In this document: positions 1-5,515 of the stretch, in pieces
Layout of the letters: each line of letters opens with the position of its first letter
Numbering within the stretch: the stretch's first letter is position 1
Source of the DNA: an uncultured Thermomonas sp.
Lineage (GTDB): Bacteria > Pseudomonadota > Gammaproteobacteria > Xanthomonadales > Xanthomonadaceae
DNA length: 5,515 nt
NCBI GenBank assembly: GCA_946480065.1
Contig: CAMLJA010000145.1
Coordinates: 1-5,515, forward strand
Direction of reading: 5' to 3'
Notes under the pieces: generated by a model
Database searches by the model: none
What the model saw: only the letters and a program-made list of their open reading frames with translations
Told to the model about the DNA's origin: nothing
Program-made: the position numbers and the translations under genes

Positions 1-422
1 CTGGCCAGCGACTCGCCGACGATGGCGCCGCGCTGGTCGGCCAGCCACGCCGCCTTCTGCGCGGCCGGCAGCTTGAACTCCGGGTACAGGTCCAGGTAGT
101 CGTCGCTGACGCTGAAGTTGGCGAAGAAGTTCTTCGGGTCGCGGTAGATGCCGCCGAACCACGCCGCGAACGCCGCCTTCTTCACGCCCGGCACCGCGCG
201 GATCTGCGCGTCCAGGCTGTACGGCAGCATCTGCGTGATCGACAGCCGCGACATCGTCACCATGCGATTGGCGCCGGCCACGCTGCCGCCGGAATTGAAG
301 GCCACGCGCACCGAATCCAGCATCCCGAACAGCAGGAACGCCGCCACCACCGACAGCAGGGTGAGCAGGGTGCGGGTCTTGCTGCGCGAGAGCGCGGCCC
401 AGACGAGATGGAAGTATTTCAT
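1..422 (-). CDS. MacB/FtsX-type ABC transporter permease, N-terminal part (cut by left edge)
   Basis: Inner-membrane permease subunit of the MacAB-like exporter encoded by this minus-strand operon. The frame opens with ATG at 422 and stays open for 140 codons to the window edge, so the C-terminal part is missing. It starts MKYFHLVWAALSRSKTRTLL: a short amphipathic N-terminus, then a hydrophobic segment at about residues 17-38 that fits TM1. A MacB-type periplasmic core follows, including 'TMSRLSITQMLPYS' (about 56-69), 'IRAVPGVKKAAFAAWFGG' and 'YRDPKNFFANFSV', then 'YPEFKLP'. The family normally has about 380-400 residues with a large periplasmic domain after TM1 and three TM helices at the C-terminus; those should lie left of the window. 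A clear ribosome binding site (GGAGGT, 427-432) four bases upstream fixes the start. The gap after the ATPase stop is only 13 bases, so the two are almost certainly co-transcribed. The exported substrate is unknown. Confidence 0.9.
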   Translation of the reverse strand, partial: MKYFHLVWAALSRSKTRTLLTLLSVVAAFLLFGMLDSVRVAFNSGGSVAGANRMVTMSRLSITQMLPYSLDAQIRAVPGVKKAAFAAWFGGIYRDPKNFFANFSVSDDYLDLYPEFKLPAAQKAAWLADQRGAIVGESLA

Positions 423-426
423 CGTG

Positions 427-432
427 ACCTCC
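427..432 (-). promoter_or_regulatory. Ribosome binding site of the MacB-type permease
   Basis: On the minus strand this reads GGAGGT, near-perfect complementarity to the 16S anti-Shine-Dalgarno, with four bases (CACG) before the ATG at 422. It lies wholly within the 13-base gap after the ATPase stop codon and supports 422 as the true start. Confidence 0.8.
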
Positions 433-435
433 GGC

Positions 436-1125
<690 letters not shown>

Positions 1126-1133
1126 GGATCGGG

Positions 1134-1140
1134 TCTCCTG
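1134..1140 (-). promoter_or_regulatory. Ribosome binding site that decides the ATPase start
   Basis: Minus-strand CAGGAGA, eight bases upstream of ATG 1125. It favours that start over the in-frame ATG at 1188, which overlaps the adaptor stop codon and would add 21 non-conserved residues. Confidence 0.7.
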
Positions 1141-1150
1141 GGATGTGGTT

Positions 1151-1177
1151 CGTCGTCCCCGTCCTGCGGGAACGACG
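1151..1177 (-). repeat. Strong intergenic hairpin (11-bp arms, 5-base loop)
   Basis: Arms 1151-1161 (CGTCGTCCCCG) and 1167-1177 (CGGGAACGACG) pair across the loop 1162-1166. Ten of eleven positions are Watson-Crick. The odd pair (1157/1171) is C-A on the plus strand but G·U in the minus-strand RNA, so the stem is continuous in the operon transcript. It lies in the 59-base gap between adaptor stop and ATPase start. There is no U-run after it, so it is not a standard terminator. It may be an mRNA stability or processing element, an attenuating structure, or a copy of a dispersed proteobacterial palindrome with a TTCCCGC-like core; only a genome search can tell. Confidence 0.65.
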
Positions 1178-1184
1178 GTGTTCG

Positions 1185-2444
1185 TCATTCGTTGTTCGCG
1201 TCGCCGGCCGAATCCTCACGCGCCACCGTCACCCGCGCGCCGTCGGCCAGCGTGTCCGGCGGGTCGAGCACCACCTGCTCGCCGCCGTTCAATCCGTCCA
1301 GCACCTCGCGGTCGTCGCCCAGCGTGCGGCCCAGCGTCAGCGCGCGCTGCGCGACCTTGTCGCCGGCCACCACGAAGGCCACGTCCTTGTCGCCGCGCTG
1401 CACGATCGCCGCGCCCGGCACCAGCACGCCGGGCTTCGCCTCGGCCTGCGCGGGCTTGGCGTCTTCCAGGAAGCTCACCCGCGCGCCCATGTCCGGCACG
1501 ATGCGCGCATCGCCCTTCGCATCCAGCCCCACCCGCACCTTCACCGTGGCCTTGCCGCGGTCGGCGGCCGGAATGATCGCGATGACCTTGCCCGGGATCT
1601 TCCAGTCCTGGTAGGCGTTCAGCACCGTCTCGGTGCGCATGCCCGGCTTGACCCGGCCGATGAAGGCCTCGCCGACTTCCACCTCGACCTCGAGGCTGTC
1701 CATGTCGACGATCGTGCCGATGCCGGTGCGGGTGAAACCGCCGCCCGCCGACAGCGGCGAGACGATCTCGCCCGGCTGCGCCGCCTTGGCGATGACCACG
1801 CCCGCGAACGGCGCGCGCACGATGGTGTTGTCCACCCCGTTGCCGGCGATGCGCAGGCCGTCGCGCGCCACCTGTGCGTTGCGGCGCGCGGTGGCGGCCT
1901 GCGCGCGCAGGGCGTCGCGCGCCGCCACTGCCTGTTCGTACTGCGCGCGCGAGACCAGCTTCTGCGCCACCAGCGTGGACAGCCGCGCCGCGTTCGCCTC
2001 GGCTTCCTTCAGCTGCGCCTGCACGCTGGCGATCTGGCTCTGCGATGCGGCCAGCTGCGAGGCCGACAGCGCCCGCTGCGCCTCGGCGTCCACCGGGTCC
2101 AGCCGCGCCAGCACTTGGCCTTCCTCGACCTTCTGGCCTTCCTCGATCAGCACTTCGCGCACGCGCCCGGTCACCTTGGCCGAGACCGTGGCCATGCGCC
2201 GCGCCACCACGTAGCCGGTGGCGTCCAGCACCGAGGTGCTGCCGCCGCCACCGGCGCCGATCGCGGTGGTCTCGGCGGTGCGCACGGTGACGTCCTTGCC
2301 GCGCAGCAGGAAGAACCCGCCCGCGGCCAGCACCACCGCGCCCGCCACGGCCAGGCCGATCCACAGGCCCTTGCGCGAAGGCGGCGGCGGGGCGGCGTTG
2401 CGGTCGATCTTGAGGGAGTTCAGCAGGTCGGCGTTGGTGTTCAT
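1185..2444 (-). CDS. Periplasmic adaptor (membrane fusion protein), MacA/HlyD-type
   Basis: Adaptor linking the inner-membrane ABC permease to a TolC-like outer-membrane channel. The 419-residue product has a cytoplasmic N-tail with PPPPSRK, one membrane anchor at about 27-47 (GLWIGLAVAGAVVLAAGGFF), then a glycine-rich linker (63-68). The first lipoyl half follows (about 75-115, 'GYVVARRMATVSAKVTGRV…EGQKVEEGQVLARLD'), then an alanine/glutamine-rich coiled-coil hairpin (about 117-200). The second lipoyl half is about 206-230 ('VRAPFAGVVIAKAAQPGEIV'), followed by beta-barrel and membrane-proximal domains to the end. Length is usual for the family. No lipobox cysteine is seen, so it is an anchored rather than lipidated adaptor. 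It is the first gene of the minus-strand operon. No convincing Shine-Dalgarno precedes the ATG at 2444 (upstream bases read CGACCTGCCC), so the start is less sure than the identity. No TolC homologue is in the window. Confidence 0.92.
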   Translation of the reverse strand: MNTNADLLNSLKIDRNAAPPPPSRKGLWIGLAVAGAVVLAAGGFFLLRGKDVTVRTAETTAIGAGGGGSTSVLDATGYVVARRMATVSAKVTGRVREVLIEEGQKVEEGQVLARLDPVDAEAQRALSASQLAASQSQIASVQAQLKEAEANAARLSTLVAQKLVSRAQYEQAVAARDALRAQAATARRNAQVARDGLRIAGNGVDNTIVRAPFAGVVIAKAAQPGEIVSPLSAGGGFTRTGIGTIVDMDSLEVEVEVGEAFIGRVKPGMRTETVLNAYQDWKIPGKVIAIIPAADRGKATVKVRVGLDAKGDARIVPDMGARVSFLEDAKPAQAEAKPGVLVPGAAIVQRGDKDVAFVVAGDKVAQRALTLGRTLGDDREVLDGLNGGEQVVLDPPDTLADGARVTVAREDSAGDANNE

Positions 2445-2533
2445 GGGCAGGTCGGAAGCGGATGGGCGGGGGCGCAGGGCGGCAGGACGTGCCGCGGGCG
2501 CATGGGCGCCACCTTCGGGGATGCGATTTCGTG

Positions 2534-2551
2534 TGTCAAGTTTCCTTTACA
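2534..2551. promoter_or_regulatory. Candidate operator: 18-bp imperfect palindrome
   Basis: Plus strand reads TGTCAAG-TTTC-CTTTACA: two 7-base arms around a 4-base spacer, six of seven positions symmetrical (the fourth base of each arm breaks it). It is the most AT-rich element in an otherwise GC-saturated intergenic region, and it overlaps TTGACA on the minus strand and TTTACA on the plus strand. This placement fits a dimeric repressor or activator site controlling both divergent operons. The regulator is unknown and not encoded in the window. Confidence 0.5.
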
Positions 2552-2572
2552 AGGAGTCCGGGAGATGGCGGA

Positions 2573-2588
2573 TGCCTCGCCGGAGGCA
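2573..2588 (+). other. Short hairpin in the ABC-2 operon leader
   Basis: TGCCTC (2573-2578) pairs perfectly with GAGGCA (2583-2588) across the loop GCCG. It lies just downstream of the palindrome and of an AAGGAG/ATG pair (2551-2567), about 100 bases before the ATPase start. In GC-rich DNA a 6-bp stem can arise by chance, so any role is speculative. Confidence 0.3.
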
Positions 2589-2686
2589 AGCACAGACTCG
2601 GCTCGACCGTGCTCGCTGTCACCTGACGCCTGTCATGCGATTCGGCTGACGGCCGCGCGTATCGCCGGCGCGGCCGCGGCGCAAGG

Positions 2687-3640
2687 ATGGCGGCACCTTC
2701 CATGCAACAGGCGGACGCAACGATGGAGAACCAGGGTGGGGTGCTGGCGCGCCTGCAGGGCGCGCGCAAGCGCTACGGCGGCCTGCAGGCACTGGGCGGC
2801 ATCGACCTGGTCCTGCGTGGCGGCGAATTGCTGGCATTGCTGGGCCCCAACGGCGCCGGCAAGACCACCGCCATCGGCCTGCTGCTGGGGCTGCTGCGCG
2901 CGGATGCTGGCCACGTCGCCCTGTTCGGCGGCGACCCGCAGGACATCCGGTTCCGGCGCCACGTGGGCGTGATGCTCCAGGACGCGGACCTGCCGCCCAC
3001 CCTGCGCGTGGGGGAACTGATCCGCCTTGCCGCGAGTTACTACCCGGCGCCGCGGAGCGTTGCCGAGAGCGCGCAGCTGGCCGGCGTGGCCGACCTGCTC
3101 GCCCGCCCGTACGGCAAGCTCTCCGGCGGCCAGCAGCGCCGCGTGCAGTTCGCGCTGGCGCTGTGCGGGCGCCCGAAGCTGCTGTTCCTCGACGAACCCA
3201 CCGTTGGCATGGACATCGACGCCCGCCGCGCGCTGTGGGCAGCGATCCGCCACATGGTCGCCGAAGGCTGCGGCGTCGTCCTGACCACCCATTACCTCGA
3301 GGAGGCCGAGGCGCTGGCCGACCGCGTCTGCGTGATGGCGCGCGGCCGGATCGTCAGCGAGGGCAGCGTGCAGGCCCTGCGCGCGCGGATCGCGCTGAAG
3401 CGGGTGTGGTGCTCGACCGCGCTGTCGATCGCCGAGCTCGCCGCCTGGCCGGAGGTGGCCGACGCGCGCATCGACGGCGATCGCGTCTGCCTGGCCACCG
3501 AACACGCGGAGCTGCTGGTGCGCCGCCTGCTCGCCCAGGACGCCACGCTCTCCGCATTGGAAGTGCGTGCGGCGGGGCTGGCCGAAGCCTTCACCGAACT
3601 GACCCGCGACGACAGCATGGTCCTGCAGGAGGCCGCCTGA
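2687..3640 (+). CDS. ABC-2 type exporter ATP-binding protein (DrrA/CcmA-like)
   Basis: Cytoplasmic ATPase for the permease encoded one base downstream. In the 317-residue product, Walker A is GPNGAGKTT (53-61), Q-loop Q98 ('GVMLQDADL'), signature LSGGQQRR (145-152), Walker B 'LLFLDEP' (165-171) with catalytic E170, D-loop 'VGMDIDAR', and H-loop H202 ('TTHYLEEAEALADRV'). The GPNGAGKTT Walker A and HYLEEAE after the H-loop mark the drug/lipid exporter branch, distinct from the LolD-type ATPase on the other strand. Residues about 230-317 form the usual non-conserved C-terminal extension. The start is uncertain: ATG 2687 is the first in-frame ATG after the stop at 2624, but its AAGG is directly adjacent with no spacer. 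ATG 2702 or 2723 (residues 6 and 13) are possible; conservation begins only near 'LQGARKRYGG' (23-32). The substrate is unknown. Confidence 0.93.
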   Translation: MAAPSMQQADATMENQGGVLARLQGARKRYGGLQALGGIDLVLRGGELLALLGPNGAGKTTAIGLLLGLLRADAGHVALFGGDPQDIRFRRHVGVMLQDADLPPTLRVGELIRLAASYYPAPRSVAESAQLAGVADLLARPYGKLSGGQQRRVQFALALCGRPKLLFLDEPTVGMDIDARRALWAAIRHMVAEGCGVVLTTHYLEEAEALADRVCVMARGRIVSEGSVQALRARIALKRVWCSTALSIAELAAWPEVADARIDGDRVCLATEHAELLVRRLLAQDATLSALEVRAAGLAEAFTELTRDDSMVLQEAA

Positions 3641-3641
3641 G

Positions 3642-4436
3642 ATGAACCGTCCCGTCGACCTGTCGATCCTCTCCGAACGCCCTCACCTGGCGGTCATGCC
3701 GCGCGGTCGCGTGCTCGGCGCCTATCTCGAGGAGATGCGCAGCGAAATCCTGCGCTACCTGCGCAACCCCGGCTTCGTGCTGCCGACCACCCTGTTCCCC
3801 TGCGTGTTCTACCTCATGTTCGGGGTGCTGATGGGGCGCCAGGGCGGCGCCGACATCGCCCGCTACCTGCTTGCGTCCTATGCCAGCTTCGGGGTGATGG
3901 GGCCGGGCCTGTTCGGCTTCGGGGTGTCCTTGGCGCTGGAGCGCGAGGGCGGCCTGCTGACCTTCAAGCGCGCGCTGCCGATGCCGCCGGCGGCCTACTT
4001 CGTCGGCAAGATGGCGATGGCGATGCTGATGGCGGGCGTGATCGTGTCCCTGCTGCTGTTGCTGGCGACGCAGCTGGCGCATGTGCGGCTGGATGTCGCG
4101 CAAGTGCTGCGCCTGTACGCCACCGGGATGCTGGGGGTGCTGCCGTTTTGCGCGCTGGGCCTGCTGATCGGCACGCTGGTCAAGGGGCAGGGCGCGCCGG
4201 CGCTGATCAACATGCTGTACCTGCCGATGGCGTTCCTGTCCGGCCTGTGGTTTCCGCTGAAGGGCGGCCTGCTCGCCGCGGCGCCGGTGTGGCCGAGCTT
4301 CCACCTCAACCAGCTGGCGCTGCAGGCTCTCGGCATGCCGCATGCAGGTTCGGTGGCGGGCCATGTCGGGGTGATGGCGGTGGTCACCGCCGGCTGCCTG
4401 CTGCTCGCGGCGCGGCGGCTGCGTCGCAACGGTTGA
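3642..4436 (+). CDS. ABC-2 type exporter permease
   Basis: Inner-membrane partner of the preceding ATPase. The 264-residue protein has a cytoplasmic N-terminus with the coupling-type stretch 'EEMRSEILRYLRNPGF' (30-45), then about six hydrophobic segments at roughly 45-65, 76-99, 121-143, 158-180, 186-204 and 235-257. 'LEREGGLLTFKRALPMP' (99-115) between segments 2 and 3, and 'MLYLPMAFLSGLWFPL' (191-206), are hallmarks of ABC-2 permeases of the DrrB/NodJ type. Length is normal. ATG 3642 follows the ATPase stop TGA (3638-3640) by one base, and AGGAGG (3627-3632) sits nine bases upstream inside the ATPase gene, which points to translational coupling and a stoichiometric complex (typically two of each subunit). 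Substrate class cannot be told from sequence. Confidence 0.93.
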   Translation: MNRPVDLSILSERPHLAVMPRGRVLGAYLEEMRSEILRYLRNPGFVLPTTLFPCVFYLMFGVLMGRQGGADIARYLLASYASFGVMGPGLFGFGVSLALEREGGLLTFKRALPMPPAAYFVGKMAMAMLMAGVIVSLLLLLATQLAHVRLDVAQVLRLYATGMLGVLPFCALGLLIGTLVKGQGAPALINMLYLPMAFLSGLWFPLKGGLLAAAPVWPSFHLNQLALQALGMPHAGSVAGHVGVMAVVTAGCLLLAARRLRRNG

Positions 4437-4490
4437 ATCCGCCGCGCCTTGCCCTCCGGCCGGCGCTCTTCCCTTCGATCAAGCAACACC

Positions 4491-4496
4491 GAGGAG
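4491..4496 (+). promoter_or_regulatory. Ribosome binding site of the serine hydrolase
   Basis: GAGGAG followed by six bases (TTGTCG) and ATG 4503. It fixes the hydrolase start. The 66-base gap from the permease (4437-4502) shows no clear promoter and only a weak GCGCC/GGCGC pair without a U-run, so read-through from the ABC-2 operon is likely. Confidence 0.75.
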
Positions 4497-4502
4497 TTGT
4501 CG

Positions 4503-5515
4503 ATGAAATCACGATGGTGGCCGATCAGCCTGGTGGCCCTCGCGGCAGTGGCCTATGCCGCGTTGTCCCCGGCCATCGGGGGCGAGGCCATTGCGCCCTA
4601 TCCGGCCGCGGTGGCGACTCGCCTGCCGCCGCATCCAACCGTTGCGCGGAGTGCGGGCGCCCTGGCGGACGTGCTGAAGCAGGCCACGATCACCGGCGAG
4701 CTGCCCTCGATGTCGGCGGCGATCGCCTCCAGCGACGGCCTGGTCTGGTCGGCAAGCTACGGTTGGGCCGATATCGAACACCGCGTGGCCGCCACGCCCG
4801 ACAGCCGCTACCGCACCGGCAGCATGGCCAAGCCGATCACGGCGGTGGCGATGATGCGGCTGGTGGAACGCGGCCTGCTGGACCTGGATGAACCGCTGGG
4901 CACGCGCATCAAGGGGCTGTCGGGCGATGCACGCGCGATCACGCCGCGGCAGCTGGCGTCCCACACCGCGGGCGTGCGGCATTACACGCTGGCGGAGGGC
5001 ATGCTGGGCACCCTGGGGCTCGGCCGGCGCACGCATTACGACACCGTGCAGGCGGGCTTGCGGCCGTTCATCCAGGATCCCCTGCGCTTCAAGCCGGGCA
5101 CCGACTTCCTGTACTCGACCTTCGGTTACTCGCTGCTGTCGCGTCGGCTGGAGCTTGCAGCCGGTGCGCCATTCCCGCTGATCCTCGCGGACGAGGTGTT
5201 CAAGCCGTGCGGCATGAGCGCGACGGATGTCGACAGCGGGGGGCCTGCGGCGAACCGGGTGTCGTTCTACCGGACGCAACAGGGCAAGTTCAAGCCGGCG
5301 ATGGAGATGGACACCAGCGGCCGGATCGCGGGCGGGGGCTTGCTGGCGACCGCCGAAGACCTCGCGGAGTTCGGCCGGTGCACGTTCCACGGGCCGCTGC
5401 TGGGCGAGCAGGCCAGGCGCCTGCTGGCCACGCCGGTCGCGCTCCCGGATGGCGAAGCCAACCCGCAGCACTATGGCCTGGGATGGCGCATCGACAGCTC
5501 GACCCGGCTGTTCGG
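4503..5515 (+). CDS. Exported beta-lactamase-fold serine hydrolase, LACTB-like (3' end cut by window)
   Basis: Serine hydrolase of the beta-lactamase/penicillin-binding-protein (class C-like) fold; 337 codons are in the window, open at the right edge. MKSRWWPISLVALAAVAYAA is a signal peptide or N-terminal anchor, with a possible cleavage after A17-Y18-A19, placing the enzyme in the periplasm. The catalytic SxxK is S107-M-A-K110 ('RYRTGSMAKPIT'). The second motif is Y204-S-T206 in 'FLYSTFGYSLL' instead of the usual YxN. Other recognisable blocks are 'LASHTAGVRHY' (151-161), 'NRVSFY' (251-256), 'IAGGGLLATAEDLAEFG' (275-291) and 'YGLGW' near the end. These blocks resemble the LACTB family (SHLSGIRHY, YSTFGYTLL, AGGGFLST in the animal protein, from memory). 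The third motif (HxG/KTG equivalent) should fall just past the edge, after 'RLFG'. Family members include peptidases and esterases as well as lactamases, so the substrate is open. Probably the third gene of the ABC-2 operon. Confidence 0.9.
   Translation, partial: MKSRWWPISLVALAAVAYAALSPAIGGEAIAPYPAAVATRLPPHPTVARSAGALADVLKQATITGELPSMSAAIASSDGLVWSASYGWADIEHRVAATPDSRYRTGSMAKPITAVAMMRLVERGLLDLDEPLGTRIKGLSGDARAITPRQLASHTAGVRHYTLAEGMLGTLGLGRRTHYDTVQAGLRPFIQDPLRFKPGTDFLYSTFGYSLLSRRLELAAGAPFPLILADEVFKPCGMSATDVDSGGPAANRVSFYRTQQGKFKPAMEMDTSGRIAGGGLLATAEDLAEFGRCTFHGPLLGEQARRLLATPVALPDGEANPQHYGLGWRIDSSTRLF

Larger units (their letters stand above)
2445..2686. promoter_or_regulatory. Divergent intergenic region between two exporter operons
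   Basis: This 242-base stretch separates the diverging adaptor and ABC-2 ATPase genes, so promoters for both operons are expected here. Its only AT-rich part is about 2521-2557, where the inverted repeat at 2534-2551 lies. On the minus strand TTGACA (2539 to 2534) is a perfect sigma-70 -35 match, but the hexamer 16-18 bases on is poor (GAAGGT or neighbours), so I do not assign a -10. On the plus strand TTTACA (2546-2551) could be a -35, again with no good -10. Between 2480 and 2510 are two short GC stems (GGCA/TGCC at 2481-2493, GGCGC/GCGCC at 2497-2510) that would fall in the adaptor mRNA leader. Confidence 0.6.

Noticed and set aside
2618..2627. GTCA-CC-TGAC short palindrome and nearby repeated TGTCA
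   Set aside because: Four-base arms only; expected by chance in a region of this length, and not tied to a promoter.
1143..2972. A 609-codon open frame on the plus strand opposite the adaptor gene
   Set aside because: It is antisense to a gene with clear adaptor domains, is rich in His/Arg/Ala as expected of a GC-rich shadow frame, has no RBS at its start and shows no domain. Only its 3' part from ATG 2565 is discussed, because of the RBS there.
4441..4470. Possible terminator between the ABC-2 permease and the hydrolase
   Set aside because: Only a 5-bp GCGCC/GGCGC stem with a 13-base loop and no T-run; too weak to call.
5112..5120. Loss of the YxN asparagine (Tyr-Ser-Thr) read as an inactive enzyme
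   Set aside because: The same Tyr-Ser-Thr pattern occurs in LACTB-type proteins, and the SxxK motif is intact, so it does not show inactivation.
4509..5471. A 320-codon minus-strand frame opposite the serine hydrolase
   Set aside because: The plus strand carries conserved catalytic motifs, a signal peptide and a good RBS; the opposite frame is Arg/Gln/His-rich with no domain.

Overview
The window is very GC-rich DNA, densely coding, from what looks like a Gram-negative gammaproteobacterium. Protein style (alanine/arginine-rich, a MacB-type permease with the 'GxYRDPKNFF…YPEF.LP' periplasmic region, an adaptor of the MacA/HlyD type) suggests the Xanthomonadaceae/Lysobacteraceae (Lysobacter, Luteimonas, Xanthomonas relatives). 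This taxonomic call is inference from composition and gene style; no marker gene is present.

Layout. The left half (about 1-2444) is a minus-strand operon for a tripartite, MacAB-like exporter. Reading in the direction of transcription it encodes a membrane-anchored periplasmic adaptor (2444 down to 1185), a LolD/MacB-type ATPase (1125 down to 436), and an FtsX/MacB-type permease whose start is at 422 and which runs off the left edge. A strong 11-bp-arm hairpin sits in the short gap between adaptor and ATPase. The right half (2687-5515) is a plus-strand operon for a second, unrelated exporter of the ABC-2 (DrrAB-like) type: ATPase, then permease one base later. After a 66-base gap comes an exported beta-lactamase-fold serine hydrolase resembling the LACTB branch, cut by the right edge.

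The two operons diverge from a 242-base intergenic region (2445-2686). It holds one AT-rich island with an 18-bp imperfect inverted repeat (TGTCAAG-TTTC-CTTTACA, 2534-2551) that includes a consensus TTGACA on the minus strand. This is the best candidate for a shared operator/promoter, so the two exporters may be co-regulated, although no regulator gene is in the window.

How the genes may work together: the left operon would couple ATP hydrolysis to export through a periplasmic adaptor and an outer-membrane TolC-type channel encoded elsewhere. The right operon would export or flip a small hydrophobic compound or lipid across the inner membrane, with a periplasmic hydrolase co-expressed. Substrates cannot be read from the sequence. 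I see no CRISPR array, tRNA, rRNA, insertion sequence or phage gene. The families are all known; the less ordinary points are the shared palindrome, the hairpin, the LACTB-like hydrolase next to an ABC-2 exporter, and an RBS-led reading frame overlapping the second ATPase start.
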